64,000 nt of DNA from positions 4,751,524 to 4,815,523 of the forward strand of contig NZ_AP027042.1 in NCBI RefSeq assembly GCF_027924605.1. The letters run 5' to 3'. This stretch comes from Dyella sp. GSA-30. Its GTDB lineage: Bacteria > Pseudomonadota > Gammaproteobacteria > Xanthomonadales > Rhodanobacteraceae. Shown here piece after piece: positions 43,733 through 52,821 of this stretch. The notes under the pieces are model-generated. The model was given only the letters and a program-made list of their open reading frames with translations, did no database searches and had not been told where the DNA came from. Every line of letters starts with the position of its first letter. Within the stretch, counting starts at the first letter, position 1. Both the position numbers and the translations under genes were made by a program.

Positions 43733-44599
43733 TCACACCTGGCTCCCAACTCTCGCCCGCCTCGTCACCACACGCGGCTTACGCCGAATCCGCCCACTGC
43801 GCGACAACCGCACCCATTGCCGCATTGCCAGCAATCCACCAATCGATTCGATAATCGCGGCGGGCACCCACATGATCACGCCGCCGGCGAGTTGCCCGGT
43901 CAGCACATTAAAAGTAAACGCGCGCCCGCAGATTTCGAAGATCGGATAAAGATCCGACTTGGAAAAGGTAACGATGGCTCCGGCGAGAATTTGCGGGCTC
44001 ATCGTGAGGCCCGGCGACAACACACGTATGCCCGCGATCATGCGCCCCGGCGGATGCGGGCGGTGATCGAGTACCAGCCACCAATAGATAAAGCCGCTGA
44101 CGATCATCGACCAGTTCATGAAGCGGTAGATGCGCCAGTCGAGCATCGCCAGCGTCTGCATCGATGGGATCAGCCATACGATGATGAAGGCGACAAACAA
44201 TAGCGTCGCCACCGCGGGATTGAGAAACACCGCGCTGAAAAAACGCCATGGCCAGGAGCGCAGCACCGGGCGCAGGATACGAATGCGCCAGCGCAACGGC
44301 ATGCCTGCTCGTAATACCGAACCGGGGTAGGACGCAATGATCAGCAATGGCGCGAGGTGGTGCAGCAACACCTGCTGGATGCGATGCATGAAGAATTCAT
44401 GCTCCGCGAAGTAATCCAGATAGGTATGCAGCGACAGATACACGATCGCCATGCCGATCCAGAAGGCGAGACGCCGCCCGAGGCTGACATCAAGCCGCCG
44501 GCAACCGCGCACATAAAGTACGCAGGCGACCAGAAAAGTCAGCAGGAAGACCCAGGAGAATTCCCAGGGCACGATCCATTTGAGCAGGCTGGACGTCAT
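43733..44599 (-). CDS. CtaG (caa3-type cytochrome oxidase assembly) membrane protein
   Basis: This 288-residue inner-membrane protein has about seven membrane segments. Family motifs: HTYLDYFAEHEFFMHRIQQVLLHHLAPLL (conserved histidines thought to bind copper), NPAVATLLFVAFIIVWLIP and FIYWWLVLDHRPHPPGR. CtaG of the caa3 type is needed for CuB or haem-copper assembly in Bacillus. Its convergent neighbours are SCO and PCu(A)C, so the three probably serve one oxidase whose structural genes are elsewhere. A very basic C-terminal tail (RRKPRVVTRRAR) is cytoplasmic. Confidence 0.85.
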   Translation of the reverse strand: MTSSLLKWIVPWEFSWVFLLTFLVACVLYVRGCRRLDVSLGRRLAFWIGMAIVYLSLHTYLDYFAEHEFFMHRIQQVLLHHLAPLLIIASYPGSVLRAGMPLRWRIRILRPVLRSWPWRFFSAVFLNPAVATLLFVAFIIVWLIPSMQTLAMLDWRIYRFMNWSMIVSGFIYWWLVLDHRPHPPGRMIAGIRVLSPGLTMSPQILAGAIVTFSKSDLYPIFEICGRAFTFNVLTGQLAGGVIMWVPAAIIESIGGLLAMRQWVRLSRSGRIRRKPRVVTRRARVGSQV

Positions 44600-44678
44600 C
44601 GATCAGGCCAGGGCCGGGCAATAGCGCAGCATAGTCGTTCGCATGTCGTTACCCCACTGCGACACATTGCCGCCGCGC

Positions 44679-46577
44679 TTACGTGGCGCGACGGCGGTTG
44701 CGACGCGAGCGCCGCCAGCCATAGAGCAGCCCGAAGATGGCGATCAAGGCCGGGGCCAGCACGATATTGATGAACTTCAGGCGCAGCCCCAGTGCATCGA
44801 TTTCGGCATTGAGCTGATGCTGCACGTTACGCAGCTCCTTGTTGATTTCCAGCTGCCGTTGCAGGAACTGTTCGACCTCGGCCTTCTGTTCGGCCGTGCC
44901 CGCTTCGGCACGGCCCGATTTTGCCGGCTGCAGTTCGGACAGGCGGCTGCGTGTTTCGGCGAGCTCACGCTGCAGCTCCTGCTTCTTCGCAAGAAATTTC
45001 TGATCGGCCGCGCTTTGCAACGCCTGCACGCGTGTGAATGGCCGCTGCGACGTGGAGTGACCATGAATCGACAACAGCGCCGACGAGCCGCTCAGGTTAT
45101 CGGCAATGTTGGTAATGAAGTCGCCATTGTTGGCGATCGCGCTCAGCTGCGTCTGGCCCAGCAGGTTCTGCGCGTAGGACACCCATAGCCGGTCGGTCAG
45201 CAGATCGGTGTCGGCGACCAGGATCACCTCGGCGTTGTCGCCGGACCGGGCCAGATGTCCCGGCGCCTTGGAGCGCTCGGGAAACGCGCTGGGGAACCCG
45301 CCATAGAGGCGGGCGGCTATCACGTAATGCTGGTTGTCGCCCTTGTAGTCATCCAGCAGGGTCGCCGGATCGCGGCTCGATTCGCGCACACGCTGCGCTG
45401 GCACCACCTCGGCGTCGCTCGTACTCTGCAGCAATGGCACCAGGCGCGCGTGCGCATCGGCAGCCAGATCGAAATAGCCGACGCTGGCGACGTTGACGCG
45501 TTGCAAGCTGGCGGTCACCACGTCATCGTGGTTCAGCTCCTGCCCGGTCAGGCCCAGCATCGCCGGGTGATTGAGCGCACTGCTATCGGCCAGTTCGATG
45601 CGCAATGCGCGTGAGCGATCCAGCACGACCTTCTGCGGGTCGTACTGCACGCCCCAGGCCTTGAACAACCGCGGCAAGTCGGAGTTGTGGTCATCCATCA
45701 CGCCGTTGCTGTCGACGAAAGGCGTGTTGTCCAGCTCGGCGTCGGGATCGACGAACACCACCAGGCGACCGCCGCGCAGCACGTACTGGTCGATGGCATA
45801 TTGCGCATCGTCAGGCAGGTGCTTGGGATGGATCAGCAGCAGCACCTGGATGTCATCGCCTATGCGCTGCAACTTGGACGGGTCGATCGTCTTGAGATCG
45901 AACAGCTGGCCGATCTGGCGCATCACCGTCCAGGGCTCTTCGCCGATCAGCGGATTGCCCTGCACCGGCAGGCTGCTGATCACGCCGATATGCGGTTTGG
46001 ACGGCTGATTGAGCTCGTACAACAGCTTGGCGATGTCGTACTCGAGGAAGGTTTCGCGCGACGGATCGAACACCGGAATCGACAAGGTCTTGCCACCCGG
46101 TCGCGTGTCGCTGTCCGCTTCGTTATCGGCGCCCGGCGCCAGCGTACTTCCGACCAGACCGAAGAAAACACGCTCGCCATTGTTGCCGACATTGACCGGG
46201 CTCAGACCGTAGCCTTCCGCGCTGGCCTCCTCGTCCGAATACGGCACCGGATCGACGATCTGCAGCCGGATCCGGCCATGCGAGCGCGCAACCATTTCCT
46301 GCAGCATCTCCCGCACGCGTTGTTCGTAACTGCGCAGCTGCGCCGAATCAGCGGTGGCGTGATCGGAGAAATACAGCGTCAGCTTGAGCGGTGCACGCAG
46401 CGAATCGACGATCTGTTCGGTGCCGCCGGTCAGCGTGTAGAGCTTGTCGGAGGTCAGGTCGATGCGATCGGCGCGCATCCAGCGACTGCCCACCAGCGCC
46501 AGCAGGATGAACACGATCACCAGCAGCACGAGTGCGGCGGTCAGCCTGGCGCGGCGACTGAAACGATAAATCACCAT
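44679..46577 (-). CDS. GldG-like ABC-system substrate-binding/auxiliary membrane protein
   Basis: This 632-residue protein is anchored at the N-terminus (LTAALVLLVIVFILLALVGS) and C-terminus (FINIVLAPALIAIFGLLYGW). It carries the GldG/IFT52-like ABC-type domain (KPHIGVISSLPVQGN, VLLLIHPKHLPDDAQYAIDQYVLRGGRLVVFVDP). A coiled-coil-like helical stretch (about residues 530-600) precedes the last membrane segment. Homologues occur with ABC permease and ATPase in Bacteroidetes gliding and also in many Proteobacteria of unknown role. It is the last gene of an ATPase-permease-GldG unit, 4 bases after the permease. Confidence 0.88.
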   Translation of the reverse strand: MVIYRFSRRARLTAALVLLVIVFILLALVGSRWMRADRIDLTSDKLYTLTGGTEQIVDSLRAPLKLTLYFSDHATADSAQLRSYEQRVREMLQEMVARSHGRIRLQIVDPVPYSDEEASAEGYGLSPVNVGNNGERVFFGLVGSTLAPGADNEADSDTRPGGKTLSIPVFDPSRETFLEYDIAKLLYELNQPSKPHIGVISSLPVQGNPLIGEEPWTVMRQIGQLFDLKTIDPSKLQRIGDDIQVLLLIHPKHLPDDAQYAIDQYVLRGGRLVVFVDPDAELDNTPFVDSNGVMDDHNSDLPRLFKAWGVQYDPQKVVLDRSRALRIELADSSALNHPAMLGLTGQELNHDDVVTASLQRVNVASVGYFDLAADAHARLVPLLQSTSDAEVVPAQRVRESSRDPATLLDDYKGDNQHYVIAARLYGGFPSAFPERSKAPGHLARSGDNAEVILVADTDLLTDRLWVSYAQNLLGQTQLSAIANNGDFITNIADNLSGSSALLSIHGHSTSQRPFTRVQALQSAADQKFLAKKQELQRELAETRSRLSELQPAKSGRAEAGTAEQKAEVEQFLQRQLEINKELRNVQHQLNAEIDALGLRLKFINIVLAPALIAIFGLLYGWRRSRRNRRRAT

Positions 46578-46581
46578 CGCG

Positions 46582-47316
46582 CTACGACGTCCGCTTGAGG
46601 TCGAGCACCAGCACGCCAGCCGTCAACCAGGCGGCAATGCTGAGTACGAAATAGAAGATGTCGCGCACGTCGAGCACGCCCCGCGCGATCGCTTCGAAAT
46701 GTCGCAGCATGCTCAGGTGCGCCACCCCGTTGATCAGCTTGCGCGGCAGCGTTCCCTGCAGGAAATCCAGTACCTGCGGCTGCCCGGCAAGAATCAATAG
46801 AAAGCACACCACGACCGTCAGGATGAAGGCGACGACCTGACTGCGCGTCAAGGCAGACAGACAGGCGCCGACGGCCAGCAAGGCACCCGCCATCAGCCAG
46901 CTACCGAAGTAGCCGGCAACGATCACGCCGTTGTCCGGTGAGCCGAGATAGTTGACGGTGATCCAGATCGGAAACGTCAGCAACAGCGCCAGGCCGATAA
47001 AAAGCCAGGCGGCGAAGAACTTGGCCAGCATCGCCTGCACCAGCGTGACCGGCAGCGTCAGCAGCAGTTCGAGCGTGCCGCCCTTGGCCTCCTCCGCCCA
47101 CATGCGCATCGATAGTGCGGGGACCAGGATCAGGTACAACCAAGGATGCATGGCAAAGAACGGTTGCAGGTCCGCCTGTCCGCGCTCATAGAAATCGCCA
47201 CTATAGAAAGTCAGAATGCCCGACAGCACCAGAAAAATGACCAGGAACACATAGGCCATCGGGGTAACGAAGTAGCTGCGCAGCTCACGCCGCGCGATGG
47301 CGCCGATCGCGGTCAT
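46582..47316 (-). CDS. ABC transporter permease (GldF-like, ABC-2 type)
   Basis: This 244-residue protein has six membrane segments, including MAYVFLVIFLVLSGILTFYSG, FAAWLFIGLALLLTFPIWIT and VVAFILTVVVCFLLILAG. The family signature RELRSYFVTPMAYVFL and AEEAKGGTLELLLTLPVT fits ABC-2 type permeases of the GldF/NosY group. Its start overlaps the ATPase stop by 4 bases. Together with the ATPase and GldG-like protein it forms one transporter of unknown substrate. Confidence 0.88.
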   Translation of the reverse strand: MTAIGAIARRELRSYFVTPMAYVFLVIFLVLSGILTFYSGDFYERGQADLQPFFAMHPWLYLILVPALSMRMWAEEAKGGTLELLLTLPVTLVQAMLAKFFAAWLFIGLALLLTFPIWITVNYLGSPDNGVIVAGYFGSWLMAGALLAVGACLSALTRSQVVAFILTVVVCFLLILAGQPQVLDFLQGTLPRKLINGVAHLSMLRHFEAIARGVLDVRDIFYFVLSIAAWLTAGVLVLDLKRTS

Positions 47317-48251
47317 TGGCGCGCCCCCTGGTGAGTGCCGGTCGTGATCTGCCGAAATACTTCATCGAGACGTCCACGCTCGAGTTGTATCTCCGATACC
47401 TCCAGACCCTGCTGGCGCAGCAGGCTTTCGACTGGCTCGAGAATGCGCTCGCCGGCTCGCGGAAACACCGTGATGCGCCCATCGAGGGGATCGACCTCGA
47501 TAGAGGCAACCTGCGGCAAACGTCCAAGCATTTCTTGCGACACGCCACTGCCCGGGGCGCTGAACGAGACAGCGCCGTGGTAGCGCGAACGTTCTTCCAG
47601 CTCGGCAGGCGTCGCATCAGCCAGCAGGCGGCCATCGGCAATGATCACCACGCGATTGCACAGCGCGTGCACTTCTTCGAGCAGGTGCGTGGAGATGAGA
47701 ATCGTGCGCTCGCGCGCCATCGCGTCGATCAGCTGACGCACGGTGTGTTTCTGGTTGGGGTCGAGGCCGTCGGTAGGTTCGTCCAGCATCAGTACCGGCG
47801 GATCGTGAATGATCGCCTGAGCCAGACCGACGCGGCGACGCAAACCCTTGGACAAGGTATCGATGCAGGTGTCGAGCACACTTTCCAATTGCAGCCGGCC
47901 GACCACTTCGTCGAAACGACGGTATCCCTGATCCGCGCCCATGCCACGCACGCGCATGATGAAGACAAGAAACTCGCGCACGGTCATTTCGCCATAGCTC
48001 GGCGCGCCTTCGGGTAGATAGCCCAGGGCACGCTTGGCCTTCACCGGCTCCTTGACGACGTCATGCCCGCATACGCGTGCGGTACCGCCGCTAGGCGCGA
48101 GAAAACCGGCGACCATGCGCATCACGGTGGTCTTGCCCGCGCCATTGGGGCCGAGCAGGCCCAGCACCTGACCGGGTTCGGCACGAATGCTGAGTGCATC
48201 GACCGCAGTAAGGTTGCCGTAGCGTCGGGTGAGGTTGTCGGTCTCGATCAT
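47313..48251 (-). CDS. ABC transporter ATP-binding protein (GldA-like)
   Basis: This 312-residue ATPase starts at ATG 48251; a longer frame to 48338 lacks a ribosome site. All motifs are intact: Walker A GLLGPNGAGKTTVMR (about residues 34-47), signature LSKGLRRRVGLAQ, Walker B VLMLDEPTDGLDP and H-loop ILISTHLLEEV. A C-terminal extension of about 90 residues (FSAPGSGVSQEMLG and following) is common in this subgroup. First gene of the three-gene operon. Confidence 0.9.
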   Translation of the reverse strand: MIETDNLTRRYGNLTAVDALSIRAEPGQVLGLLGPNGAGKTTVMRMVAGFLAPSGGTARVCGHDVVKEPVKAKRALGYLPEGAPSYGEMTVREFLVFIMRVRGMGADQGYRRFDEVVGRLQLESVLDTCIDTLSKGLRRRVGLAQAIIHDPPVLMLDEPTDGLDPNQKHTVRQLIDAMARERTILISTHLLEEVHALCNRVVIIADGRLLADATPAELEERSRYHGAVSFSAPGSGVSQEMLGRLPQVASIEVDPLDGRITVFPRAGERILEPVESLLRQQGLEVSEIQLERGRLDEVFRQITTGTHQGARQ

Positions 48252-48345
48252 GTCCGTACGGAAAGCCAAAAGCGTGACGGCGCGAGGGCTCGCAACCACA
48301 CTGCAATGTACCCCAAGAGCGGGCGAAAGTTCTCTCAACTCAAAA

Positions 48346-48372
48346 GAAAGCCCCTCGCTAGGAGGGGCTTTC
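48346..48372 (-). terminator. Rho-independent terminator after the SRPBCC-like gene
   Basis: Perfect 11-bp stem GAAAGCCCCTC/GAGGGGCTTTC with a 5-base loop. Read on the minus strand it is followed by TTTTG. It lies between the SRPBCC-like gene (stop 48395) and the ATPase start (48251), isolating the ABC operon from it. Confidence 0.88.
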
Positions 48373-48394
48373 GGGTATTGCTGTGCCAGGCGGC

Positions 48395-49735
48395 TTACTT
48401 GGCGGGCTGGGCCGCCGTGCTGGCCGGGGCCGGCGAGCTACCGGACGAAGCCGGTGCGTCATCCAGTGTCGGCGGCTTGATACCAGCTTCCTGCTCCGGG
48501 GTCTGCTCCGGTGCATTGGTGACCGGCAGGTAGACATCGTAACGAGCGTAGCTGGTGACTTCGTCGCCCTTCTTCTCTTCCGGCTTGGCCAGGATGTCGT
48601 ACGACGGGTTGGTGACGTCGTCGAACTTGTAGCCGTGCGTCTGCGAGTAGGCCTTGAGCATGTCGCGGGTCTGCGGCACGCCGGCGAAGGTGCCGTTCCA
48701 CTCGCCCTTCAATGCCGGGCCGCCGAAAGCGAGCATGCCACGCACATTGTTGTCGACGATCAGACGGCCATAACGGTCGGTGCTGCCCGGCGTAGCCGAA
48801 TCGGCAGGAGCGGCCGCGGTGCTGTCGCTTGCCGGAGCTGCGCCGTCGGCGAGCTGCGGCGGCTTCGGTGCGGTCAGGTCGTGGCTCTGGCCACCGACGT
48901 TCAGGCTGGTTGCGCTGATCGGCAGGGCCACATCGAAGTTGTAGGTCTGGTCGCCGTAGTTCGTGGTGAACAGAATGCGCGGACCGGTGACGTTGACGTT
49001 GAGCTTCTTGGCCGCAGCCTGGATCTCGCTCGTGGCCTTGTCGACCGCGTCGTTCAACGCGTCCAGACCGCCCTTGCGCTCGATCGAGGTCGAGACCAGC
49101 AGCACAGCCGTCGGCTGGGTCTGTTCGACGTACGGAATCAACTTGCTGTAGTCGATGTTCGGCACCTGGGCCAACACGTTCTGCAAGTTGTTCAGGCTGA
49201 ACTGGATGAAGGCATCCGGATCGCCATGAATGTACAGGTTCGAATAACGGTTGATCAGGTTGAAGCCGTAATCGACGTCATAGGACCAGGTGACCTTGGT
49301 CAGCTGATTGCGGCTGCCCTGGCGGTCGAGCTGCAGGGTGAAATGCTTGTCGTTGCCGCGCCAGCTGCTGTCCAGGTTCCAGACGATCTTGGCGGACTTG
49401 GTCTGCGTATCGAGCTTGTCGAAGCTCGGATCGTTGCTGGCGATGGTCATCTTGCCCGTGCCGACCTTGTCGTCGTCACTGGACCAGCTCATCTCGGCGC
49501 CCGGGCCATAGGCCTTGCCGCTGAAATCGTATTTGGTGTTGCGATCGTACTGACGCTGGACCGAGAAATCGGGGAAGCGACGGAAATTGTTCAGCACGTC
49601 ATACACTTGACGCATGTCCTTGCCAACTACCAGCGACCGTTCCACGTGGCCACTGCCAGGCATCACAAAGCCCACCACGACGCCAACGATGGCGACGATG
49701 ATTAGGGCAACAATAAATTCTAGAACACGCATCAT
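48395..49735 (-). CDS. SRPBCC (START/polyketide-cyclase-like) membrane-anchored protein
   Basis: This 446-residue protein starts at ATG 49735 with GGAG upstream; the next codon is also ATG. One N-terminal membrane segment (VLEFIVALIIVAIVGVVVGFVM) is followed by a SRPBCC-type lipid-binding module at about residues 30-175 (ERSLVVGKDMRQVYDVLNNFRRFPDFSV, GKMTIASNDPSFDKL, KVTWSYDVDYGFNLINRYSN). A second region (about 200-330) has a GyrI-like appearance (DGAAPASDSTAAAPADSAT linker, then RYGRLIVDNNVRGMLAFGG), and a low-complexity Pro/Ala/Ser tail ends it. No catalytic residues are evident. Function unknown. Confidence 0.7.
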   Translation of the reverse strand: MMRVLEFIVALIIVAIVGVVVGFVMPGSGHVERSLVVGKDMRQVYDVLNNFRRFPDFSVQRQYDRNTKYDFSGKAYGPGAEMSWSSDDDKVGTGKMTIASNDPSFDKLDTQTKSAKIVWNLDSSWRGNDKHFTLQLDRQGSRNQLTKVTWSYDVDYGFNLINRYSNLYIHGDPDAFIQFSLNNLQNVLAQVPNIDYSKLIPYVEQTQPTAVLLVSTSIERKGGLDALNDAVDKATSEIQAAAKKLNVNVTGPRILFTTNYGDQTYNFDVALPISATSLNVGGQSHDLTAPKPPQLADGAAPASDSTAAAPADSATPGSTDRYGRLIVDNNVRGMLAFGGPALKGEWNGTFAGVPQTRDMLKAYSQTHGYKFDDVTNPSYDILAKPEEKKGDEVTSYARYDVYLPVTNAPEQTPEQEAGIKPPTLDDAPASSGSSPAPASTAAQPAK

Positions 49736-49961
49736 TCCAGGGTTCTCCGAACATCTCTCTAGGCGGCACAAGGACGTCGCCGGAGACCTGATCCGCCACG
49801 GTTTAATCCCCAAAAAATCGCGTCGTGACGGGGGTCGGCCAGCGCCTAAGCCCTCGATGGTACTTGCTTGCGGGCGGGAACGCTATTGGGACGTAGGCAC
49901 GAGATGACGCCCAATTTCTGTGCTGCGTCGCGCCATTCTGGTGCATGGCGAGGGAGCGACG

Positions 49962-49995
49962 GCGCCATGGCGGGCCGCGAAGGCCGCCATGGCGC
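49962..49995. repeat. Inverted repeat GCGCCATGGCGG/CCGCCATGGCGC
   Basis: Twelve-base perfect arms with a 10-base GC loop, 11 bases downstream of the response-regulator stop (50006, minus strand). There is no T-tract on that strand, so it is not a standard terminator, but a stable 3' stem-loop is likely. The rest of the 270-base gap (49736-49961) shows no gene. Confidence 0.6.
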
Positions 49996-50005
49996 AATCA
50001 AGACG

Positions 50006-50647
50006 TCAGACGATGCCTAATTCGAGTGCCTTGAGCACCGCGCGCGTACGGTCGCGTACGCCGAGCTTGGAGAGAATGTTGGACACGTGATTTTTCACCG
50101 TGCCCTCCGCCACCTTCAACGAGTTGGCAATTTCCTTGTTGCTGTAGCCGCCGGACAGCAGACGCAGGATCTCCGTCTCGCGCTCGGTCAACGGATCGGG
50201 CTGTTCCAGGCTGGTGAACTGGTTCTGCATGCGCCCCACCCCGGCCAGAAGGCGCTGGGTGACCATCGGTGCCACCAGCGAGCCACCGGCGGAAACGGTA
50301 CGTACCGCCTCGACCAGTTGCTCCAGCGACACGTCCTTGAGCAGATAACCGCGTGCACCGGCCTTGAGGCCCTGCAGCACGAGCTGGTCGTCGTCGAAGG
50401 TGGTGAGAATGATGGTCGGCGGCAATTCGTTGCGTGCCGATAATGCCTGCAGTACTTCAAGCCCGCTCATATTGGGCATGCGCAGATCGAGCAATACCAC
50501 GTCGGGCTTGACCCGAGGGATGTCCTGCACCGCCTGCGCACCATCGGCGCACTCGGCTACCACCCGAATATCTTCGGCCAGATCAAGCAGGGAGCGGACG
50601 CCCTGGCGGACAAGGTTCTGGTCGTCAACGAGACAAACGGAAATCAT
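50006..50647 (-). CDS. NarL/FixJ-family response regulator
   Basis: This 213-residue DNA-binding response regulator has an N-terminal receiver with the acidic pair DD (8-9), phospho-acceptor Asp54 in VVLLDLRMPNMSG, Thr in IILTTFDDD and Lys in GYLLKDVS. The C-terminal LuxR-type helix-turn-helix is at about residues 150-205 (LTERETEILRLLSGGYSNKEIANSLKVAEGTVKNHVSNIL). It is paired with the sensor kinase 109 bases upstream on the same strand. Targets are unknown. Confidence 0.94.
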   Translation of the reverse strand: MISVCLVDDQNLVRQGVRSLLDLAEDIRVVAECADGAQAVQDIPRVKPDVVLLDLRMPNMSGLEVLQALSARNELPPTIILTTFDDDQLVLQGLKAGARGYLLKDVSLEQLVEAVRTVSAGGSLVAPMVTQRLLAGVGRMQNQFTSLEQPDPLTERETEILRLLSGGYSNKEIANSLKVAEGTVKNHVSNILSKLGVRDRTRAVLKALELGIV

Positions 50648-50756
50648 CGCGAATCCTCGAAACGTAAGTAGCCCACACGATCATGGACGACGGGGAGAAC
50701 GATGCTGCATCCGGGTCGCACATTCTGACACGACACGGCAATTTCTAGCGATCCCC

Positions 50757-51992
50757 TCACGGGACCCACCCCTGGGGCACCGATAGCGCCGGTGGCTCGA
50801 AGCGAGCCGGGGCGTGCGCCAGCGACGACTCCTCGCCCAGCGGCAGGCGGATATTGAGGGCAAAACCACGGGTCATGCCGGTGGCGTCCACGGTGACGCT
50901 GCCGCCGAACTCCGCCAGGCGCTCGCGCATGCCCGACATGCCATTGCCCGGCTCGAACTGCGCCGCGCCACGGCCGTCGTCACGCGCGTACAGCCCTAGC
51001 AGGTTGTCCTCGGCGTAGGCGAAATTCAGCCAGAGATTGCGCGCATCCGCATGCTTGGCGGTATTGGTGATGATCTCCTGCGCGCAGCGCAGCAGCACCT
51101 GGGCGCGACGCGGGTCCTCGACGCTGAAGCGAGGCGGCGTCTCGAGATGGACCTTGAGCCCGGGCACGCCTTCGACCAGGCTGCGCAAAGCATGGGTCAG
51201 GTCGATCGCATCGTCCTGGCGCAATTCGCTGACCGCCTCGCGCACATCCGACAACAGATGCTTGGCGGTCGCCTGCGCCTTGCGTACATGCTCGGAGGCC
51301 TCCGTGTTGCTCAAATGGCTGGCCACCTCGAGATTGAGCGTCAACGCGGTGAGGTGGTGGCCGATCAGGTCATGCAATTCGCGCGCGATGCGCATGCGCT
51401 CGGCGATACGAGTCGACTCGGCCAACAGCGCGCGAGTGGCTCTCAGTTCGGAGTTGAGCCGCCGCTGCACCTCGCGCTCCTCGACCAGCTGGCTAGCGAT
51501 GGCCGAGGTGAAGAAAGCCAGTACCGACATGCCCATGTAAACGCAGACCTGCAGCACCGCGCCCGTCCAGGTCCAGGTCGGGTAGTAGGCGATGATCGGA
51601 ATCAGCAGCAGGTGCTGGGCCAGCATCCAGGCCAGGCCCGAGACCATCGGCAGCTGCCAGGGCAGCACCATGGCGATCACCGTCATCAGCATCGCCGACA
51701 GGCCGCTCTGACTGAACCAGCCCACCGCGATCGCCGAGCCGGTCAGCAAGACCAGGCCGACCACTTTGGTCAGGCGGATGCCCGAATCGAGCCGGCTGGT
51801 CAGCAGCAGGTAGTTGGCACCGAACACCAGATAGCTGATGACCCAGCCCAGGATGATCGGGCTCTTGCTCCACGAAGCGTTGACCAGGGCCAGGCCCCAG
51901 GTGCTCTGCAGCAACGGCACCCCTACGCACAGGTAGGTGAACAGCCCGATGTAGCGCAGTACGCGCTGATGATTGAATGAGTGCCATGGCAT
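50757..51992 (-). CDS. DesK/NarX-type sensor histidine kinase
   Basis: This 411-residue kinase has about five membrane segments in the first 165 residues with almost no periplasmic loop, as in DesK-like membrane sensors. The HisKA_3 dimerisation helix carries the phospho-acceptor His207 in RIARELHDLIGHHLTAL. The ATPase domain has CAQEIITNTAKHADARNLW (N box), ARDDGRGAAQ (G1) and GNGMSGMRERLAEFGG (G2). The signal could be membrane state or an intramembrane ligand. It is transcribed before the response regulator and divergently from the acetyltransferase-min operon. Confidence 0.92.
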   Translation of the reverse strand: MPWHSFNHQRVLRYIGLFTYLCVGVPLLQSTWGLALVNASWSKSPIILGWVISYLVFGANYLLLTSRLDSGIRLTKVVGLVLLTGSAIAVGWFSQSGLSAMLMTVIAMVLPWQLPMVSGLAWMLAQHLLLIPIIAYYPTWTWTGAVLQVCVYMGMSVLAFFTSAIASQLVEEREVQRRLNSELRATRALLAESTRIAERMRIARELHDLIGHHLTALTLNLEVASHLSNTEASEHVRKAQATAKHLLSDVREAVSELRQDDAIDLTHALRSLVEGVPGLKVHLETPPRFSVEDPRRAQVLLRCAQEIITNTAKHADARNLWLNFAYAEDNLLGLYARDDGRGAAQFEPGNGMSGMRERLAEFGGSVTVDATGMTRGFALNIRLPLGEESSLAHAPARFEPPALSVPQGWVP

Positions 51993-52200
51993 ACCGGCAT
52001 CATAGGCACAGTACGGCGTGGTGCAATGCGCGAGAAGTCATTGCCCAAAGGGGGCAAATGGCCCTGCAGTCCGGCACTTTACAAACGTTTTACATGGTGC
52101 ATCGTGATATGTGTCGCTGTGCGCACCGTGTCATAATGGCTCAACACGCGGGCTGCCCAAACGGGCTCGTCCTGGATCACCCTAGATTGCGGAGCAACGA

Positions 52201-52821
52201 ATGGCCCTAGCCATCCGCGACGTGCGCGAGCACGACCTGGATGCCGTACTGGCGCTCAACAACGCCGCCGGCCGCTCCATCCTCGCCCTGGACGCCACAA
52301 GGCTGCGCTTCTTCTTCGAGCATGCGGACTATTTCCGTGTGGCCGAGATCGACGGACACCTGGCAGGCTTCCTGATCGCCATGCGCGAGGGCCGTTCGTA
52401 CGACAGTCCCAATTACGTGTGGTTTGGCGAGCACTATCAGCAATTCGTGTATATCGACCGCATCGTGATCGCCAATGCCTATCGGCGTCATGGTCTGGGG
52501 CGCATTTTCTATTGCGACGTCAACAGCTACGCCGAAGTGCGCGTGCCGTTGCTGACCTGCGAAGTATTCCTGGAGCCCCGCGACGACGTGGTGGTGCTGT
52601 TCCACGGCACCTATGGCTTCCAGGAAGTCGGCCAGCAGCGCATGGGCGAAGACGGCCCGCAAGTCAGCCTGCTGGCCAAGGACCTGCCCAGTTACGCCTA
52701 TGTGCGCGACACTTACCTGGAGCACGGCGGCCTGCCCGACGTGCCGTGGCTTGCCGAACGCACACCCTTTCACTCTCCCGACTCCAACCAGCGCCGCCTC
52801 GCCGGAGAGCGGCGCCAATGA
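52201..52821 (+). CDS. GNAT-family N-acetyltransferase upstream of minC
   Basis: This 206-residue acetyltransferase has a GNAT core: LAIRDVREHDLDAVLALNNAAG, YFRVAEIDGHLAGFLIAMREG, YIDRIVIANAYRRHGLGRIFYCDV (acetyl-CoA loop RRHGLG) and VVVLFHGTYGFQEVGQQRM. The gene is translationally coupled to minC by a 4-base overlap. A link to division is thus suggested only by position. Substrate unknown. Confidence 0.88.
   Translation: MALAIRDVREHDLDAVLALNNAAGRSILALDATRLRFFFEHADYFRVAEIDGHLAGFLIAMREGRSYDSPNYVWFGEHYQQFVYIDRIVIANAYRRHGLGRIFYCDVNSYAEVRVPLLTCEVFLEPRDDVVVLFHGTYGFQEVGQQRMGEDGPQVSLLAKDLPSYAYVRDTYLEHGGLPDVPWLAERTPFHSPDSNQRRLAGERRQ

Noticed and set aside
48383-49705. 440-codon plus-strand frame
   Set aside because: Antisense to the SRPBCC-like protein, which has the ribosome site, membrane segment and terminator on the minus strand.
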